A stretch of 64,000 nt of DNA from Flavobacterium sp. HSC-32F16 (lineage in GTDB: Bacteria; Bacteroidota; Bacteroidia; Flavobacteriales; Flavobacteriaceae). The DNA lies in NCBI RefSeq assembly GCF_024171645.1, contig NZ_JALKAC010000010.1, forward strand, positions 1 through 64,000, written 5' to 3'. Below the pieces are notes generated by a model. It did no database searches. It worked only from the letters and a program-made list of their open reading frames with translations, and was not told where the DNA came from. Both the position numbers and the translations under genes were made by a program. Shown here piece after piece: positions 40,438 to 49,464 of the stretch (its first letter is position 1; each line of letters begins with the position of its first letter).

Positions 40438-41095
40438 TCATCTTATTATATATAATGTCTGCATATTCTAAATCTTCGAGCGTGTCTATATCTATTTGTG
40501 CAAAAATATGATTTACTTCAAATGGAAATGCATTTTCTGAAATAATAATATCCTTCATAATTAAAGAAGCTTTTGAAATATAAAGCAATCCATTTTCAAA
40601 AAAAAGCGGGTCCAAATCCTGACTTCTCTGCCCTATGGTATAATTAAAAGGCTGGAATTTATTATTGATAATTTTCCCTAATTTTTGATGATTTCTTGAA
40701 ACAGTAAATAAACTGTCTAAATTATCTTTTTGATACTTCTGGAAAGTTTCTTTTAATAAATTTTGAGGTCTAAATGGATTTGTCGGCTGTAATAAAATAA
40801 CATTTTCTACATCTGAATCAATTGATTCTAAAGCATGTTTTAAGGCAGAAACTGTTGGCTCTAAATCTCCCGAAATAGAAAGTGGTCTATCTATAACTTT
40901 TACACCTAATTGTAATGCAATCTTTTTTATTTCAGCATCGTCAGTTGAAACGTAAATATTTTCTATTATATCACTATTTTCCTTGGCATATAATATTGAA
41001 TGAACAATTAGCGGGAACTCTCCTAATAATTGAATATTTTTTTTTGGTATTCGTTTCGATCCTCCCCGAGCTGGAATTATAGCTATTGCTTTCAT
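40424..41095 (-). CDS. neuA: N-acylneuraminate cytidylyltransferase (CMP-sialic acid synthetase)
   Basis: Activates sialic acid with CTP to give CMP-Neu5Ac. The 223-residue nucleotidyltransferase opens with AIIPARGGSKRIPKKNI, the nucleotide-binding loop of the family, followed by IYVSTDDAEIKKIA, LLQPTNPFR and FTVSRNHQKLGK. The end contains AQIDIDTLEDLEYAD, with the metal-binding Asp pair. It lies 55 nt downstream of a GT4 gene and overlaps the acyltransferase gene by 14 nt. Together with NeuB and NeuC the whole CMP-sialic acid route is present. Confidence 0.93.
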   Translation of the reverse strand: MKAIAIIPARGGSKRIPKKNIQLLGEFPLIVHSILYAKENSDIIENIYVSTDDAEIKKIALQLGVKVIDRPLSISGDLEPTVSALKHALESIDSDVENVILLQPTNPFRPQNLLKETFQKYQKDNLDSLFTVSRNHQKLGKIINNKFQPFNYTIGQRSQDLDPLFFENGLLYISKASLIMKDIIISENAFPFEVNHIFAQIDIDTLEDLEYADIIYNKMNGKK

Positions 41096-41150
41096 TTAGT
41101 TTTCTTTTTCAATCTACACCTATTAAATCTGATCTGTTTTTACAGTTTGA

Positions 41151-42251
41151 TTATGCTAATCTTGATTTCGCTTTTTCAATAATTTCATTCATACCTAAAT
41201 TCCATGCATCAATTGTATATAAATTTTCCGGAATAAAATCAAACTCTAGCGGGTGCTCTATAAATTCAATAATAGCATTTTCCCATATTTCTACAAAATG
41301 CGGGTTTTCTATTAATTTTCCCAATTTTCCATATTGTAATACTTCTGGAACACCACCCAGTGCAGATGCGATACAATAGTTTCCACAATGTAATGCTTCG
41401 ACGAGACTAAGTCCAAATCCTTCCTGACATAATGTTGGAAATAAATAACAGTCTGAAGCTTGATAATACTTTGAAAGTTCATCATTAGGCAATCTCCCTA
41501 AAAACATAACACCGTCTATTTCTTTTCTTGGATTAGAGCCAATAACTAATAGTACTATTTCTTTATGTGAAGCATTAACTCTTTTCCAAGCATCTAAAAT
41601 TAAATGGAGTCCTTTTTTTGGTCTATCTTGTGAGCACCAAATAAATACTTTTTTATTTCCAAGACCTAATTGATCTTTTAACTTAACTTTTTCTAAACTA
41701 GAGACCTTTTTAAATTTTTCAGTATCAATCCCATTTGGTAAAATTGAGAAATAATTTGGCAAGGTATTAATCTGTTTTTTATACTCTACATAACTATCAT
41801 GTGTAAGCAAAATAATTTCGTCTATAATTTGATAAAAATTCTGCTGTGAATCTTGATAGTTATATGGTGGATAGCCATGGTAAAAAAATTGTATATAGCA
41901 TTGTTTATCAATCCCCTTTGATAGAAGATACTTTTTAAGTGGTTTAACCATTCCGTAATTATCAACGATCTGGATTATATATTTTTCGTTAGGAGCAATA
42001 ATTTTATCCAGCGCCTCAAAGTATTCTAGGTTTTTCTTTTTAAAAAATTTTCGTTGAATTGTATGCCAAAAACTAGAAGTAACAAAACTATATTTTACGC
42101 CTTCAAATAATTTTCCGGGTTTGGGGCAAACGATATAATCTATTTTATGATCATTATCTAAATAATTTTTATAAAGAGTTGTCCAGCTTCCTATTTTTGC
42201 AAAAGGTAATTGTACTTGCGAAAGCAGGATTACTTTTGCAGATTTATTCAT
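41151..42251 (-). CDS. Glycosyltransferase family 4
   Basis: A GT-B retaining transferase of 366 residues. The N-terminal half begins VILLSQVQLPFAKIGSWTTLYKNYL, a GT4-like opening (here AKIGSWTTLY), followed by YFSILPNGIDTEKFKKV. The donor domain includes FIWCSQDRPKKGLHLILDAW and the E-x7-E motif EGFGLSLVEALHCGNY with GGVPEVL. It overlaps the upstream GT2 gene by 8 nt and precedes neuA by 55 nt. Donor unknown. Confidence 0.9.
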   Translation of the reverse strand: MNKSAKVILLSQVQLPFAKIGSWTTLYKNYLDNDHKIDYIVCPKPGKLFEGVKYSFVTSSFWHTIQRKFFKKKNLEYFEALDKIIAPNEKYIIQIVDNYGMVKPLKKYLLSKGIDKQCYIQFFYHGYPPYNYQDSQQNFYQIIDEIILLTHDSYVEYKKQINTLPNYFSILPNGIDTEKFKKVSSLEKVKLKDQLGLGNKKVFIWCSQDRPKKGLHLILDAWKRVNASHKEIVLLVIGSNPRKEIDGVMFLGRLPNDELSKYYQASDCYLFPTLCQEGFGLSLVEALHCGNYCIASALGGVPEVLQYGKLGKLIENPHFVEIWENAIIEFIEHPLEFDFIPENLYTIDAWNLGMNEIIEKAKSRLA

Positions 42252-43278
42252 TTTTTTGAATATATTTTAAAGCCTCTTCCCTAGAAAGCCCTTTCATTTT
42301 AAGGCAAAAGTACCATATTTTTTTCCTTGTGAGAATTTTTGAAAATATTTTATGAAGAAAAACAAATACCGCATACGGCAACTTAATTTCCTGCAAATAA
42401 ACAGGCTCAATAGGCTGAAATTCATTTAGTTTTATATTCTCTAATGTTTTTTTCATCCATTCCTCTTCAACATTTCCTAAATGATAGGCAAAATTTTCTT
42501 CCGTTGAAAGTCTCCACATCCCTTTCTTTACAACAGGATAATCAAGTAATTTTGCTTCACTATCTCCACCTAACATATAATTTGAGCTTTTAATCTCATT
42601 ATTTTCAAAAACTTCTTTTCTATAAGTTGTCGCAAAATGGCCAGCACCAGCAACTGCTTTAAAATTACCGTTTGATACTGTTAGATATTTTTCGAGATGA
42701 ATATCATTGTACATGTTTGAGTTTCCTACGCTGGCAGCAAAAGCTTTTAAGGCCATTGGATTTTTTACTTTTGTAAATCGAAGTGATTTTGAAAAAAATA
42801 AATTAAACCAAATATTAAAAGTATAATTTTTTAAAGATTTTGAAGATGGTGTTGGACAAACTGCTCCTGTCTTTTTGAATTTTTCAAAAACGTTGTAAGT
42901 TTCCTTTTGCCAATTGTTTAAAAAAAGAACATCAGCATCCGTAATGGTAACAAACCTAAAATCATGACCAGAAATACCTTTTAAAATGGCATTCAATTTT
43001 CCAATATTTGTAGTATTAATGATTTCATGAATTTTTCCTTCTTTTTGCAGCTCGCTTAAATAATCCATTATCTCGCTGCAACTCCCATTATTAACGATTG
43101 TAATATATGTTTTAGCGTGAACAGTTTTAAATAAGGATTCCAGACAATATTCTAAAATTTTAAAACTATCTTTAAAATATTCTTCTTGATTAGGAATGTA
43201 AACAGGAACAACAACCTGATGAAAAAATGCATTGGGTTCTTGTATTTTATCTTTGTTAGGATTATAGCCTACTCGCAT
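42244..43278 (-). CDS. Glycosyltransferase family 2-like
   Basis: A GT-A transferase of 344 residues. It opens with a proline-rich lead, then VVVPVYIPNQEEYFKDSF. Motifs include ITIVNNGSCSEIMDYL, the metal-binding TDADVLFLNNW (DxD), and a conserved GAGHFATTYRKEVFEN region typical of GT2 processive or side-chain transferases. An ending basic tail may contact the membrane. It lies 1 nt from the upstream GT2 gene and overlaps the next by 8 nt. Acceptor and donor are not evident. Confidence 0.86.
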   Translation of the reverse strand: MRVGYNPNKDKIQEPNAFFHQVVVPVYIPNQEEYFKDSFKILEYCLESLFKTVHAKTYITIVNNGSCSEIMDYLSELQKEGKIHEIINTTNIGKLNAILKGISGHDFRFVTITDADVLFLNNWQKETYNVFEKFKKTGAVCPTPSSKSLKNYTFNIWFNLFFSKSLRFTKVKNPMALKAFAASVGNSNMYNDIHLEKYLTVSNGNFKAVAGAGHFATTYRKEVFENNEIKSSNYMLGGDSEAKLLDYPVVKKGMWRLSTEENFAYHLGNVEEEWMKKTLENIKLNEFQPIEPVYLQEIKLPYAVFVFLHKIFSKILTRKKIWYFCLKMKGLSREEALKYIQKNE

Positions 43279-43279
43279 T

Positions 43280-44170
43280 TTACCTCTTTATTAAAATAAA
43301 AATAAATAATTTAATACTCTTCCATTTCATAAACCAAAAAGAATCTAACTTATTTAAAATAATCAAGCTTTTTAAAAAATTAGTTTTAAACATCTTTATC
43401 TGATTATGCACTAATTTTTGAATATATATATGGAATTCGGTTTCAGAAATAATCCCTCTATTTTTATACTCAGTTAAAAAATATTTATTAAAAATATTTA
43501 ATTTTAAATATTCTTGTCTATTAATTTCTGAATTATTGGAAAAATGGATTCTATATTTTGTAAGTGGTAAATCAACATAATAAAATTTCGTAAAAAAAGA
43601 TGCTCTATTCCAATATTCTACATCTTCTCCAGCGGCAATCATTTTTTCATTAAAAAAACCAACTTTTTTTATAATTTCTGTTCGACAAAGAGGATAATCA
43701 CTCACTGTATAATTACCAATCATCTTCATTGATATATTTCCGTGCTTATCTTCTAATTTTCCAGGTCTGCCAACATATTTCTCTAAATCTTTATCATTTT
43801 CATCAATTAGTTTACAATAATGATGTGCTAATCCAAATGAAGGGTTACTTTCTAAGACATCTAACAGTATTTCTATTTTATTATATTCCCAAATATCATC
43901 ATCATCTAAAAATGCAATGTAAGCGCCTTTTGATATTTTTATTCCTTCATTTCTTGGTTTGCATGGACCTCCAGAATTTTCAATTTTTATGTAATTTACG
44001 AAACTATATTTAGAACATAAATTTTGATTTTCATCTCCAAAACTCCCATCATCAACTACAATAATATCTAAATTTTTATAGCTTTGATTAAGAACAGATT
44101 CGAGAGCTTTTTTTAAATAATTATTCCTATTATATGTTGTAATGATAACAGAGACTAGTGGCTTTTGCAT
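43280..44170 (-). CDS. Glycosyltransferase family 2
   Basis: A 296-residue GT-A enzyme: VSVIITTYNRNNYLKKALESVLNQ, then IVVDDGSFGDE, GGPCKPRNEGI and the DxD region AFLDDDDIWEYN. The acceptor side follows with AGEDVEYWNRASFF and a hydrophobic, isoleucine-rich tail. This segment of the locus is strikingly AT-rich; one 60-nt stretch near 43,321 has 11 G+C. It overlaps the upstream gene by 16 nt. Specificity unknown. Confidence 0.9.
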   Translation of the reverse strand: MQKPLVSVIITTYNRNNYLKKALESVLNQSYKNLDIIVVDDGSFGDENQNLCSKYSFVNYIKIENSGGPCKPRNEGIKISKGAYIAFLDDDDIWEYNKIEILLDVLESNPSFGLAHHYCKLIDENDKDLEKYVGRPGKLEDKHGNISMKMIGNYTVSDYPLCRTEIIKKVGFFNEKMIAAGEDVEYWNRASFFTKFYYVDLPLTKYRIHFSNNSEINRQEYLKLNIFNKYFLTEYKNRGIISETEFHIYIQKLVHNQIKMFKTNFLKSLIILNKLDSFWFMKWKSIKLFIFILIKR

Positions 44171-44946
44171 GCATTTTTTATTTTTTTCAAAGCTTTATAC
44201 ATTAGTATAGAAAACTTCCTTTCTTTTAACTTATCGATTTCTTTTTTCAAGAGTATCATGTTTTTATAATCTTCATAATAAATTCCATAATTATTCTTAA
44301 AAATCATTTCGTTTTCTTCCATTTGTTTTTTTTCATATGAAATATTGTTACTAATCCCTGACAAATCAAAAAAAGTCAATGGATAGCTAACATGATTAAA
44401 AACGAAGTTATTACTTAAAAAGCATCTTATATAAAAATCTCGGTCAGAAACTATTTTATATTGTTCTGAAAATAGTCCAATTTCATTAAAAACTTTTTTT
44501 CTAAAAAATGTACTCTGATGCGGTAAAGTACCTTGTAAAAAATATAATGGAGTTAAATAATCCGGGTAATTTTTACGTCTGTCTTCAAATTGGTAATCTC
44601 CATAAATGATATCTCCCTTAAAATCGACATGCTTAATAAAATCTTCTAAAGAGGTTAAACTATTAAGAAAGTCACCACTATTTAAAAATAACAGATATTC
44701 TCCTTTTGCTATTTTAACACCTTTGTTCATAGCATTATAAATTCCTTTATCAGGTTCTGACACCCAATAATCAATAGTATCATTTTGACTTTTTATATAT
44801 GGGGCGCTGCCATCTGTTGAACCTCCATCAATAATTATGAATTCGAAATCTTTCCATGTCTGATTAACAACGCTGGCAACTGTTTTTTTTAATCCTTGCA
44901 GGTTATTATAGTTAATAGTAATAATTGAAAGTGTCAGATTCGTCAT
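44155..44946 (-). CDS. Glycosyltransferase family 2 (WcaA/WcaE-like)
   Basis: A compact GT-A enzyme of 263 residues. LSIITINYNNLQGLKKT, FIIIDGGSTDGS, WVSEPDKGIYNAMNKGV and GEYLLFLNSGD form the WcaE-like pattern in which an NSGD replaces DDD. GTLPHQSTFFRKKVF and YKIVSDRDFYIRC complete it. A basic C-terminal segment may touch the membrane. It overlaps the upstream gene by 4 nt and the downstream gene by 16 nt. Sugar specificity cannot be read. Confidence 0.9.
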   Translation of the reverse strand: MTNLTLSIITINYNNLQGLKKTVASVVNQTWKDFEFIIIDGGSTDGSAPYIKSQNDTIDYWVSEPDKGIYNAMNKGVKIAKGEYLLFLNSGDFLNSLTSLEDFIKHVDFKGDIIYGDYQFEDRRKNYPDYLTPLYFLQGTLPHQSTFFRKKVFNEIGLFSEQYKIVSDRDFYIRCFLSNNFVFNHVSYPLTFFDLSGISNNISYEKKQMEENEMIFKNNYGIYYEDYKNMILLKKEIDKLKERKFSILMYKALKKIKNACKSH

Positions 44947-45782
44947 TTTATCTTATTTAGCCAAAAAATTTTATTTTGTTCATAAGGAAAATCATCTCTA
45001 AACCAAGCATGGCATCCGAAAGGAATCCTATTTAAATTCTTATATAAGTAAGATGGATGTCTATCCCAAGAAAAAAACAGAGCATCATTTACTGAAGGAA
45101 TCATAAAGTTTTTATTGTTTTCAAAAGCTTCTACAAAAAAAAAGTCTTCATTTAGGTTATAATTCCTGGCATAATAGGAATAATTATTTTTATACCCAAG
45201 CATATTTAATGGCAGAAAAGCCAGTTGTTTAATAAATTGTAACCTATTAATCTTTAAAAACTTCTTCTTTTCTTTAAATAGTTCTGAAAAATATTTTATG
45301 GGTTTTTTTGATGATAATATTTTTATGAAACTGTCAATTTTACGCAGTGAAAAACCACCATTTCCTGCTTTCCAAATTTTTCCGCCTAAATAGGGATCAC
45401 TAACAAATTTTTCAAACCATATACCTCCTATATAATCATACTTTTTTTGGGCCCAATCCAATAGCTCATCTCGAAAAACATAGCAATCAGTATGATAAAT
45501 AAGCATATACTTATAATTTTTAAAAATCTTATAAAAACTTACATTCAGCATTAACTTATTATATCCTACAATACCTTTAAAATAGGATTCATCTAAATCC
45601 GTAAAAAGCTCAATATCTGGAAATTTTGTTTTATAGAAATCTAAATTTAATCCATGTGGATGTATAAAATAAATCGAATAATCAGAAAGAATGCTTATAC
45701 ATTGTTTTACAGATTTTATTTCGAAAACATTTAATTCTTCTTTAAATATGGGTATTACTATGCAAATTTCTTCTTTCCCCAT
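44943..45782 (-). CDS. DUF5672-like putative glycosyltransferase
   Basis: A 279-residue GT-A-like protein. IVIPIFKEELNVFEIKS, IYHTDCYVFRDELLDW (a likely metal-binding Asp), YDYIGGIWFEK and WKAGNGGFSLRKID match the DUF5672 pattern, in which the GGFSLR segment resembles the acceptor loop of galactosyl-type transferases. It ends with GCHAWFRDD. Function is inferred from this pattern. Its start overlaps the upstream GT gene by 25 nt, the largest overlap in the run. Confidence 0.82.
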   Translation of the reverse strand: MGKEEICIVIPIFKEELNVFEIKSVKQCISILSDYSIYFIHPHGLNLDFYKTKFPDIELFTDLDESYFKGIVGYNKLMLNVSFYKIFKNYKYMLIYHTDCYVFRDELLDWAQKKYDYIGGIWFEKFVSDPYLGGKIWKAGNGGFSLRKIDSFIKILSSKKPIKYFSELFKEKKKFLKINRLQFIKQLAFLPLNMLGYKNNYSYYARNYNLNEDFFFVEAFENNKNFMIPSVNDALFFSWDRHPSYLYKNLNRIPFGCHAWFRDDFPYEQNKIFWLNKIK

Positions 45783-46687
45783 AAAATGATACTTTTGATA
45801 AGACTTTTTAGATTGTATTTTTTATTTTCTTTGATTTTGTAAGCTGTTCTTGTTATATACTTATCAGCTATTTTACTGACTTTAGTTTTTCTTGGATGAA
45901 TAATCTCAGTTATCTCTTTTGTCTCCATACTATCAAAAGGACTTGTCTCAATAGTATGAGTAGCATCTTCTCTAAATCCTATATTGGATATTAAATTTAC
46001 GTTGGGAACAATCGTAACTCCCTGATTATTCCATACACAAAAATTCCATTGATAATCCCATGTATCAATTTCTTTATTTTTAACTTGTTCAAATATTGAA
46101 ATCCAATAATCCCTAAAAACAACTCTATTATCAACTTTACTAATTACTTTCTTGTTTTTAAATTCAGTTAGCTTTTTTAACTCAAAATCATATAAGTTCC
46201 AAGATCTTTTCCATGTTGCCCATCCCCAAATGTATGCATACTGAGAAAAAAAATAAGAAGCATTTCCTATTTGTTTTCCTCCCTGAAGATTACTTCCTCC
46301 AATAGCAAAAACACTTTCATTCTCTTTATATTTATTTAAAAGTTCCTCACAATATTTAAAAAAAGAAAAATGAGGAATACAATCATCTTCCAATATGATT
46401 CCTTGTTCAACATTTTCAAAAAACCAAGTTATGGCCCCTGATACTGCAAGTCCGCAGCCCAAATTTTCATCTCTAAATAAGGTTTTTACTTCGCAGTCCC
46501 AATCGATATTATTAATAATAATATCCCTGGTTTTTTTACATTTTTCATGCTCTCCATCTATATGCTTACGGGCTCCATCGGCCGCGATATATAGAAATTT
46601 TGGTTTTTGTTTTTTTATTTCTTCAAAAACCTTGGAAGCAGTATCGATTCGATTGAATATCAGAAATAGAATAGGGGTTTCAAACAT
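45758..46687 (-). CDS. GnT-I-like (GT13-type fold) putative glycosyltransferase
   Basis: A 309-residue GT-A protein unlike ordinary GT2 members. It opens with ILFLIFNRIDTASKVFEEI, then YIAADGARK, NLGCGLAVSGAITWFFEN and the metal-binding LEDDCIPHFSFFKYC. AYIWGWATWKRSW and DYQWNFCVW follow. The EDD in this setting resembles eukaryotic GlcNAc transferase I and the bacterial proteins often labelled hemolysin-like. I call it a putative nucleotide-sugar transferase; donor unknown. It overlaps the DUF5672 gene by 25 nt. Confidence 0.8.
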   Translation of the reverse strand: MFETPILFLIFNRIDTASKVFEEIKKQKPKFLYIAADGARKHIDGEHEKCKKTRDIIINNIDWDCEVKTLFRDENLGCGLAVSGAITWFFENVEQGIILEDDCIPHFSFFKYCEELLNKYKENESVFAIGGSNLQGGKQIGNASYFFSQYAYIWGWATWKRSWNLYDFELKKLTEFKNKKVISKVDNRVVFRDYWISIFEQVKNKEIDTWDYQWNFCVWNNQGVTIVPNVNLISNIGFREDATHTIETSPFDSMETKEITEIIHPRKTKVSKIADKYITRTAYKIKENKKYNLKSLIKSIILWGKKKFA

Positions 46688-46694
46688 AATTAAA

Positions 46695-47588
46695 TTAAAA
46701 AATACTCATAAAAATTCTTCTCACCAATTTAGCAAATGCAATAAATCGAAAGTTTAACAGGTACCGCTGTACTAAAAAAATCCACTCACTAAAAAATAGT
46801 TTTCGATACTTTTTTATTGCAATCTCATAGTTCATTAATAGTTCTAAGCGTTGTGTTTTATTAAACAAATGTATATAATCTTTAATGACATCTTTTAAAA
46901 AAACTGTATTTGTTTCCTGCTTTAAGAGTATATTTCGCTGTCCAGAAATATTTATTGTAGAAATTCGAAAAAATATTATTGATTCATTTATTGTGTAAAT
47001 TAATTTGCCATCAGCAAAATCTAAAAAAGCCTTATGATCACTGCACCAAGCTAATGGATAATTTTTAAAACCAAATTTTTGAAAAACTGCTTTTGAAAAA
47101 ATATATTCTGAAAGTGAAGCTCTTGTAATTCCTTTAAAAATTCTAACCAAAGAATCCCCGGCCGATTCCCACACAGGATGTGTATAAGCATCTGAAATAT
47201 TCTTTGTTTCTTCTAAAACAACTTTTGTTGCAAATCGTATTACGTTTGATTTCCCGCTAAAATCTTTATAATTTTTATGCCAATTTTCAATAACTGTTTC
47301 TTCTAAGTAATCATCATCACCTAAAATCATCAACCACTCTTCTCCATTAGAAAGTTCAATACATCTTTCCCATTGCTGTGTTAAAGAAATGCCTCCAAGG
47401 TTTGATTCAAAACGGTGATATACGAAATCAATCTTTTCCTTATATCTTTCAAGCAATATCGCTGGATTTTCTGGACTAGCATCGTCACCAATGTAAACTT
47501 TAAATCGTTTATCTGTCTGAAGTGCTAAAGACTTTAAAGTTTCTTCAAAAAAAGTACGTTTGTAATAGGGGATTATTATTCCTATCAT
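46695..47588 (-). CDS. Glycosyltransferase family 2
   Basis: A GT-A transferase of 297 residues: IGIIIPYYKRTFFEETLKSL, VYIGDDASPENP, LGGISLTQQWERCIEL and LMILGDDDYLEETV (metal site). The acceptor region FPLAWCSDH-like segment reads YPLAWCSDHKAFLDF. The C-terminus is basic and aromatic (RYLLNFRFIAFAKLVRR), suggesting membrane association. It overlaps the upstream gene by 4 nt and precedes the GnT-I-like gene by 7 nt. Confidence 0.88.
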   Translation of the reverse strand: MIGIIIPYYKRTFFEETLKSLALQTDKRFKVYIGDDASPENPAILLERYKEKIDFVYHRFESNLGGISLTQQWERCIELSNGEEWLMILGDDDYLEETVIENWHKNYKDFSGKSNVIRFATKVVLEETKNISDAYTHPVWESAGDSLVRIFKGITRASLSEYIFSKAVFQKFGFKNYPLAWCSDHKAFLDFADGKLIYTINESIIFFRISTINISGQRNILLKQETNTVFLKDVIKDYIHLFNKTQRLELLMNYEIAIKKYRKLFFSEWIFLVQRYLLNFRFIAFAKLVRRIFMSIF

Positions 47589-48436
47589 ACCTGTTTTTTA
47601 TTTTTATAAATACCAAATACTGAAAAACCAAAAAATCTAGAACAAAAAGCATCAATAACAAATTTTTCACTTTTTAGTTTTTGGTTGTTTTCATTTTTTG
47701 CTTTTTCAACATTTTCGAGTAATTTCTGAAAAGAGCCTAATTGCGTAACAAAAAAATCAGCGTGTTTTATGCTTATGTATTCATACAAATAATTTATTTT
47801 ACTCTCATCCAATTGCTTAAGCATAGAAGTCTCTTTAATTCTATAATAGAAGCCGATTTCATCTAAACATTTCACTTCGCCGCCATTCTTTAAAACAGCA
47901 ATCCAAAATTCCCAATCTTCCCATCCATATATCATCTTTAGGTCGTAACCTCCAACTGTTTGCCAATCAGACTTTCGAAACATTGCTGAACAGAAAATTA
48001 AATTTCTTTGACATAAAAGTAATCGAGAAAATTCCGGCAATTCCCAAATCCCAGAATCATCTCCAAATTTCTCTGCTTTACAATACACAACTTTTATATC
48101 ATTATTCGCTTCAAAAGATTTTACTGCTAAAGAAATATATTCGGAAGATATTATATCATCTGCATCCAAAGGAAGTATAAAAACACCTTTTGCACATTCG
48201 ATTCCGTAGTTTCTGGCGCCACTTAGACCACTGTTTATTTTTTCTAAATAAATAAACCTAGAATCTTTTTCGGTCCATTTTTCTGCTATTTCTCTAGTAT
48301 TATCTGGACTGCCGTCATTGACAATAAGACATTCCCATTCCTGATATACTTGATCCAAAACTGACTTTAAAGCTTCATCTAAATATTGAGCTTGATTATA
48401 AGAAGGGACTACAATTGAAACTAATTGTTTTTTCAT
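47585..48436 (-). CDS. Glycosyltransferase family 2
   Basis: A typical GT2 enzyme of 283 residues: VSIVVPSYNQAQYLDEALKSVLDQ, CLIVNDGSPDNT, SGLSGARNYGI, and the DxD region FILPLDADDIIS. MIYGWEDWEFWIAVL, containing the catalytic-base ED motif, follows. It is soluble with a basic tail. Overlaps of 4 nt on both sides (ATGA) indicate translational coupling in this part of the operon. Donor and acceptor unknown. Confidence 0.92.
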   Translation of the reverse strand: MKKQLVSIVVPSYNQAQYLDEALKSVLDQVYQEWECLIVNDGSPDNTREIAEKWTEKDSRFIYLEKINSGLSGARNYGIECAKGVFILPLDADDIISSEYISLAVKSFEANNDIKVVYCKAEKFGDDSGIWELPEFSRLLLCQRNLIFCSAMFRKSDWQTVGGYDLKMIYGWEDWEFWIAVLKNGGEVKCLDEIGFYYRIKETSMLKQLDESKINYLYEYISIKHADFFVTQLGSFQKLLENVEKAKNENNQKLKSEKFVIDAFCSRFFGFSVFGIYKNKKQV

Positions 48437-49464
48437 TTTACCTTGTAATAAAATAGTGATTTAACAAGCAGCTTAAATTCATCGGCAATTCTAAACTTTA
48501 CCTCTAACTTTGATTTTATTTTGAAATATTGAATATACAATGCTGGTGAAAATCTTTTAGCTTTAAAAAAATATCTTTTCATCAATTTATACTCAAAATC
48601 AAAAAAATATTTTTTAAAATTCTGAAAATCAAAAAAATGTCTTGAATTAGCCAAAATCATTTTCCTTCGTAATTCGATAAAAAATTCAATTTCATTGAAG
48701 GTATAAGATATGCTTCCTGTCATTATCTTTTTTAACAAATTAATTTCATTATTATCTAAAGTCGAATCTAAACACTTTAAAGCTTGAATTCTTGTTTCTA
48801 ATGTTAGATCATTTTGCTCTTCAATTCTTTTCTGAGAAACTTGTGCATTATGTATTCTATACTTTAATAACTCCTGCTGCAAATTATGCAGTTTTCCTTT
48901 ACTCATCAATCTAACCCATAAATCATAATCTTCTGCCGGCTCTTTTGTTTCATCATAGAGGAGTGAAAAATCTATCAAGGTTTGTTTCCGAATCATTACA
49001 GAAGGATGTGCTATACAATTTTTTTTCAGTAATGCGAGCCTAATATCTTCATTATTTTCAGGTACTATAATTCTATCTTCTGTTCCTAAAATCGTAAAAT
49101 TTGATCCGCATAAAACAACATCTGGATTTAACTCTAAAAAAGTAACTTGCTTTTCAAATCGTATCTTTACACTTACATCGTCACCATCCATTCTAGCAAT
49201 ATATTTTCCTTGTGCCAGTTGTATACCCAAATTTAAACTATCTGTCAAACCTTTGTTAATTGTTTTTTCGATCAGCTTTATTCTTTCATCACTATATGTT
49301 TTTATTATGTGAATCGTTTTATCAGTAGAAGCATCGTCTATAATCACAAGTTCAAAATCATCAAAAGTTTGACATAGAATACTATCTACTGCTTCTTTAA
49401 TATATAATTCGCAATTATATACAGGCAGCAATACAGTTATTTTGGGATTCTTATTATTGTACAT
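48433..49464 (-). CDS. Glycosyltransferase family 2
   Basis: A 343-residue GT2 enzyme: ITVLLPVYNCELYIKEAVDSIL, LVIIDDASTDKT, KGLTDSLNLGI and YIARMDGDDVSVKIRFEKQ with the metal-binding Asp residues. EPAEDYDLWVRLMSKG gives the catalytic-base ED. The C-terminal 90 residues are lysine/phenylalanine-rich and probably peripheral to the membrane. It is joined to the upstream transferase gene by a 1-nt overlap. Confidence 0.92.
   Translation of the reverse strand: MYNNKNPKITVLLPVYNCELYIKEAVDSILCQTFDDFELVIIDDASTDKTIHIIKTYSDERIKLIEKTINKGLTDSLNLGIQLAQGKYIARMDGDDVSVKIRFEKQVTFLELNPDVVLCGSNFTILGTEDRIIVPENNEDIRLALLKKNCIAHPSVMIRKQTLIDFSLLYDETKEPAEDYDLWVRLMSKGKLHNLQQELLKYRIHNAQVSQKRIEEQNDLTLETRIQALKCLDSTLDNNEINLLKKIMTGSISYTFNEIEFFIELRRKMILANSRHFFDFQNFKKYFFDFEYKLMKRYFFKAKRFSPALYIQYFKIKSKLEVKFRIADEFKLLVKSLFYYKVK

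Noticed and set aside
46395..46757. A 120-residue plus-strand open frame across two glycosyltransferase genes
   Set aside because: It is antisense to two intact genes with clear motifs, so it is an artefact of the reading frame.
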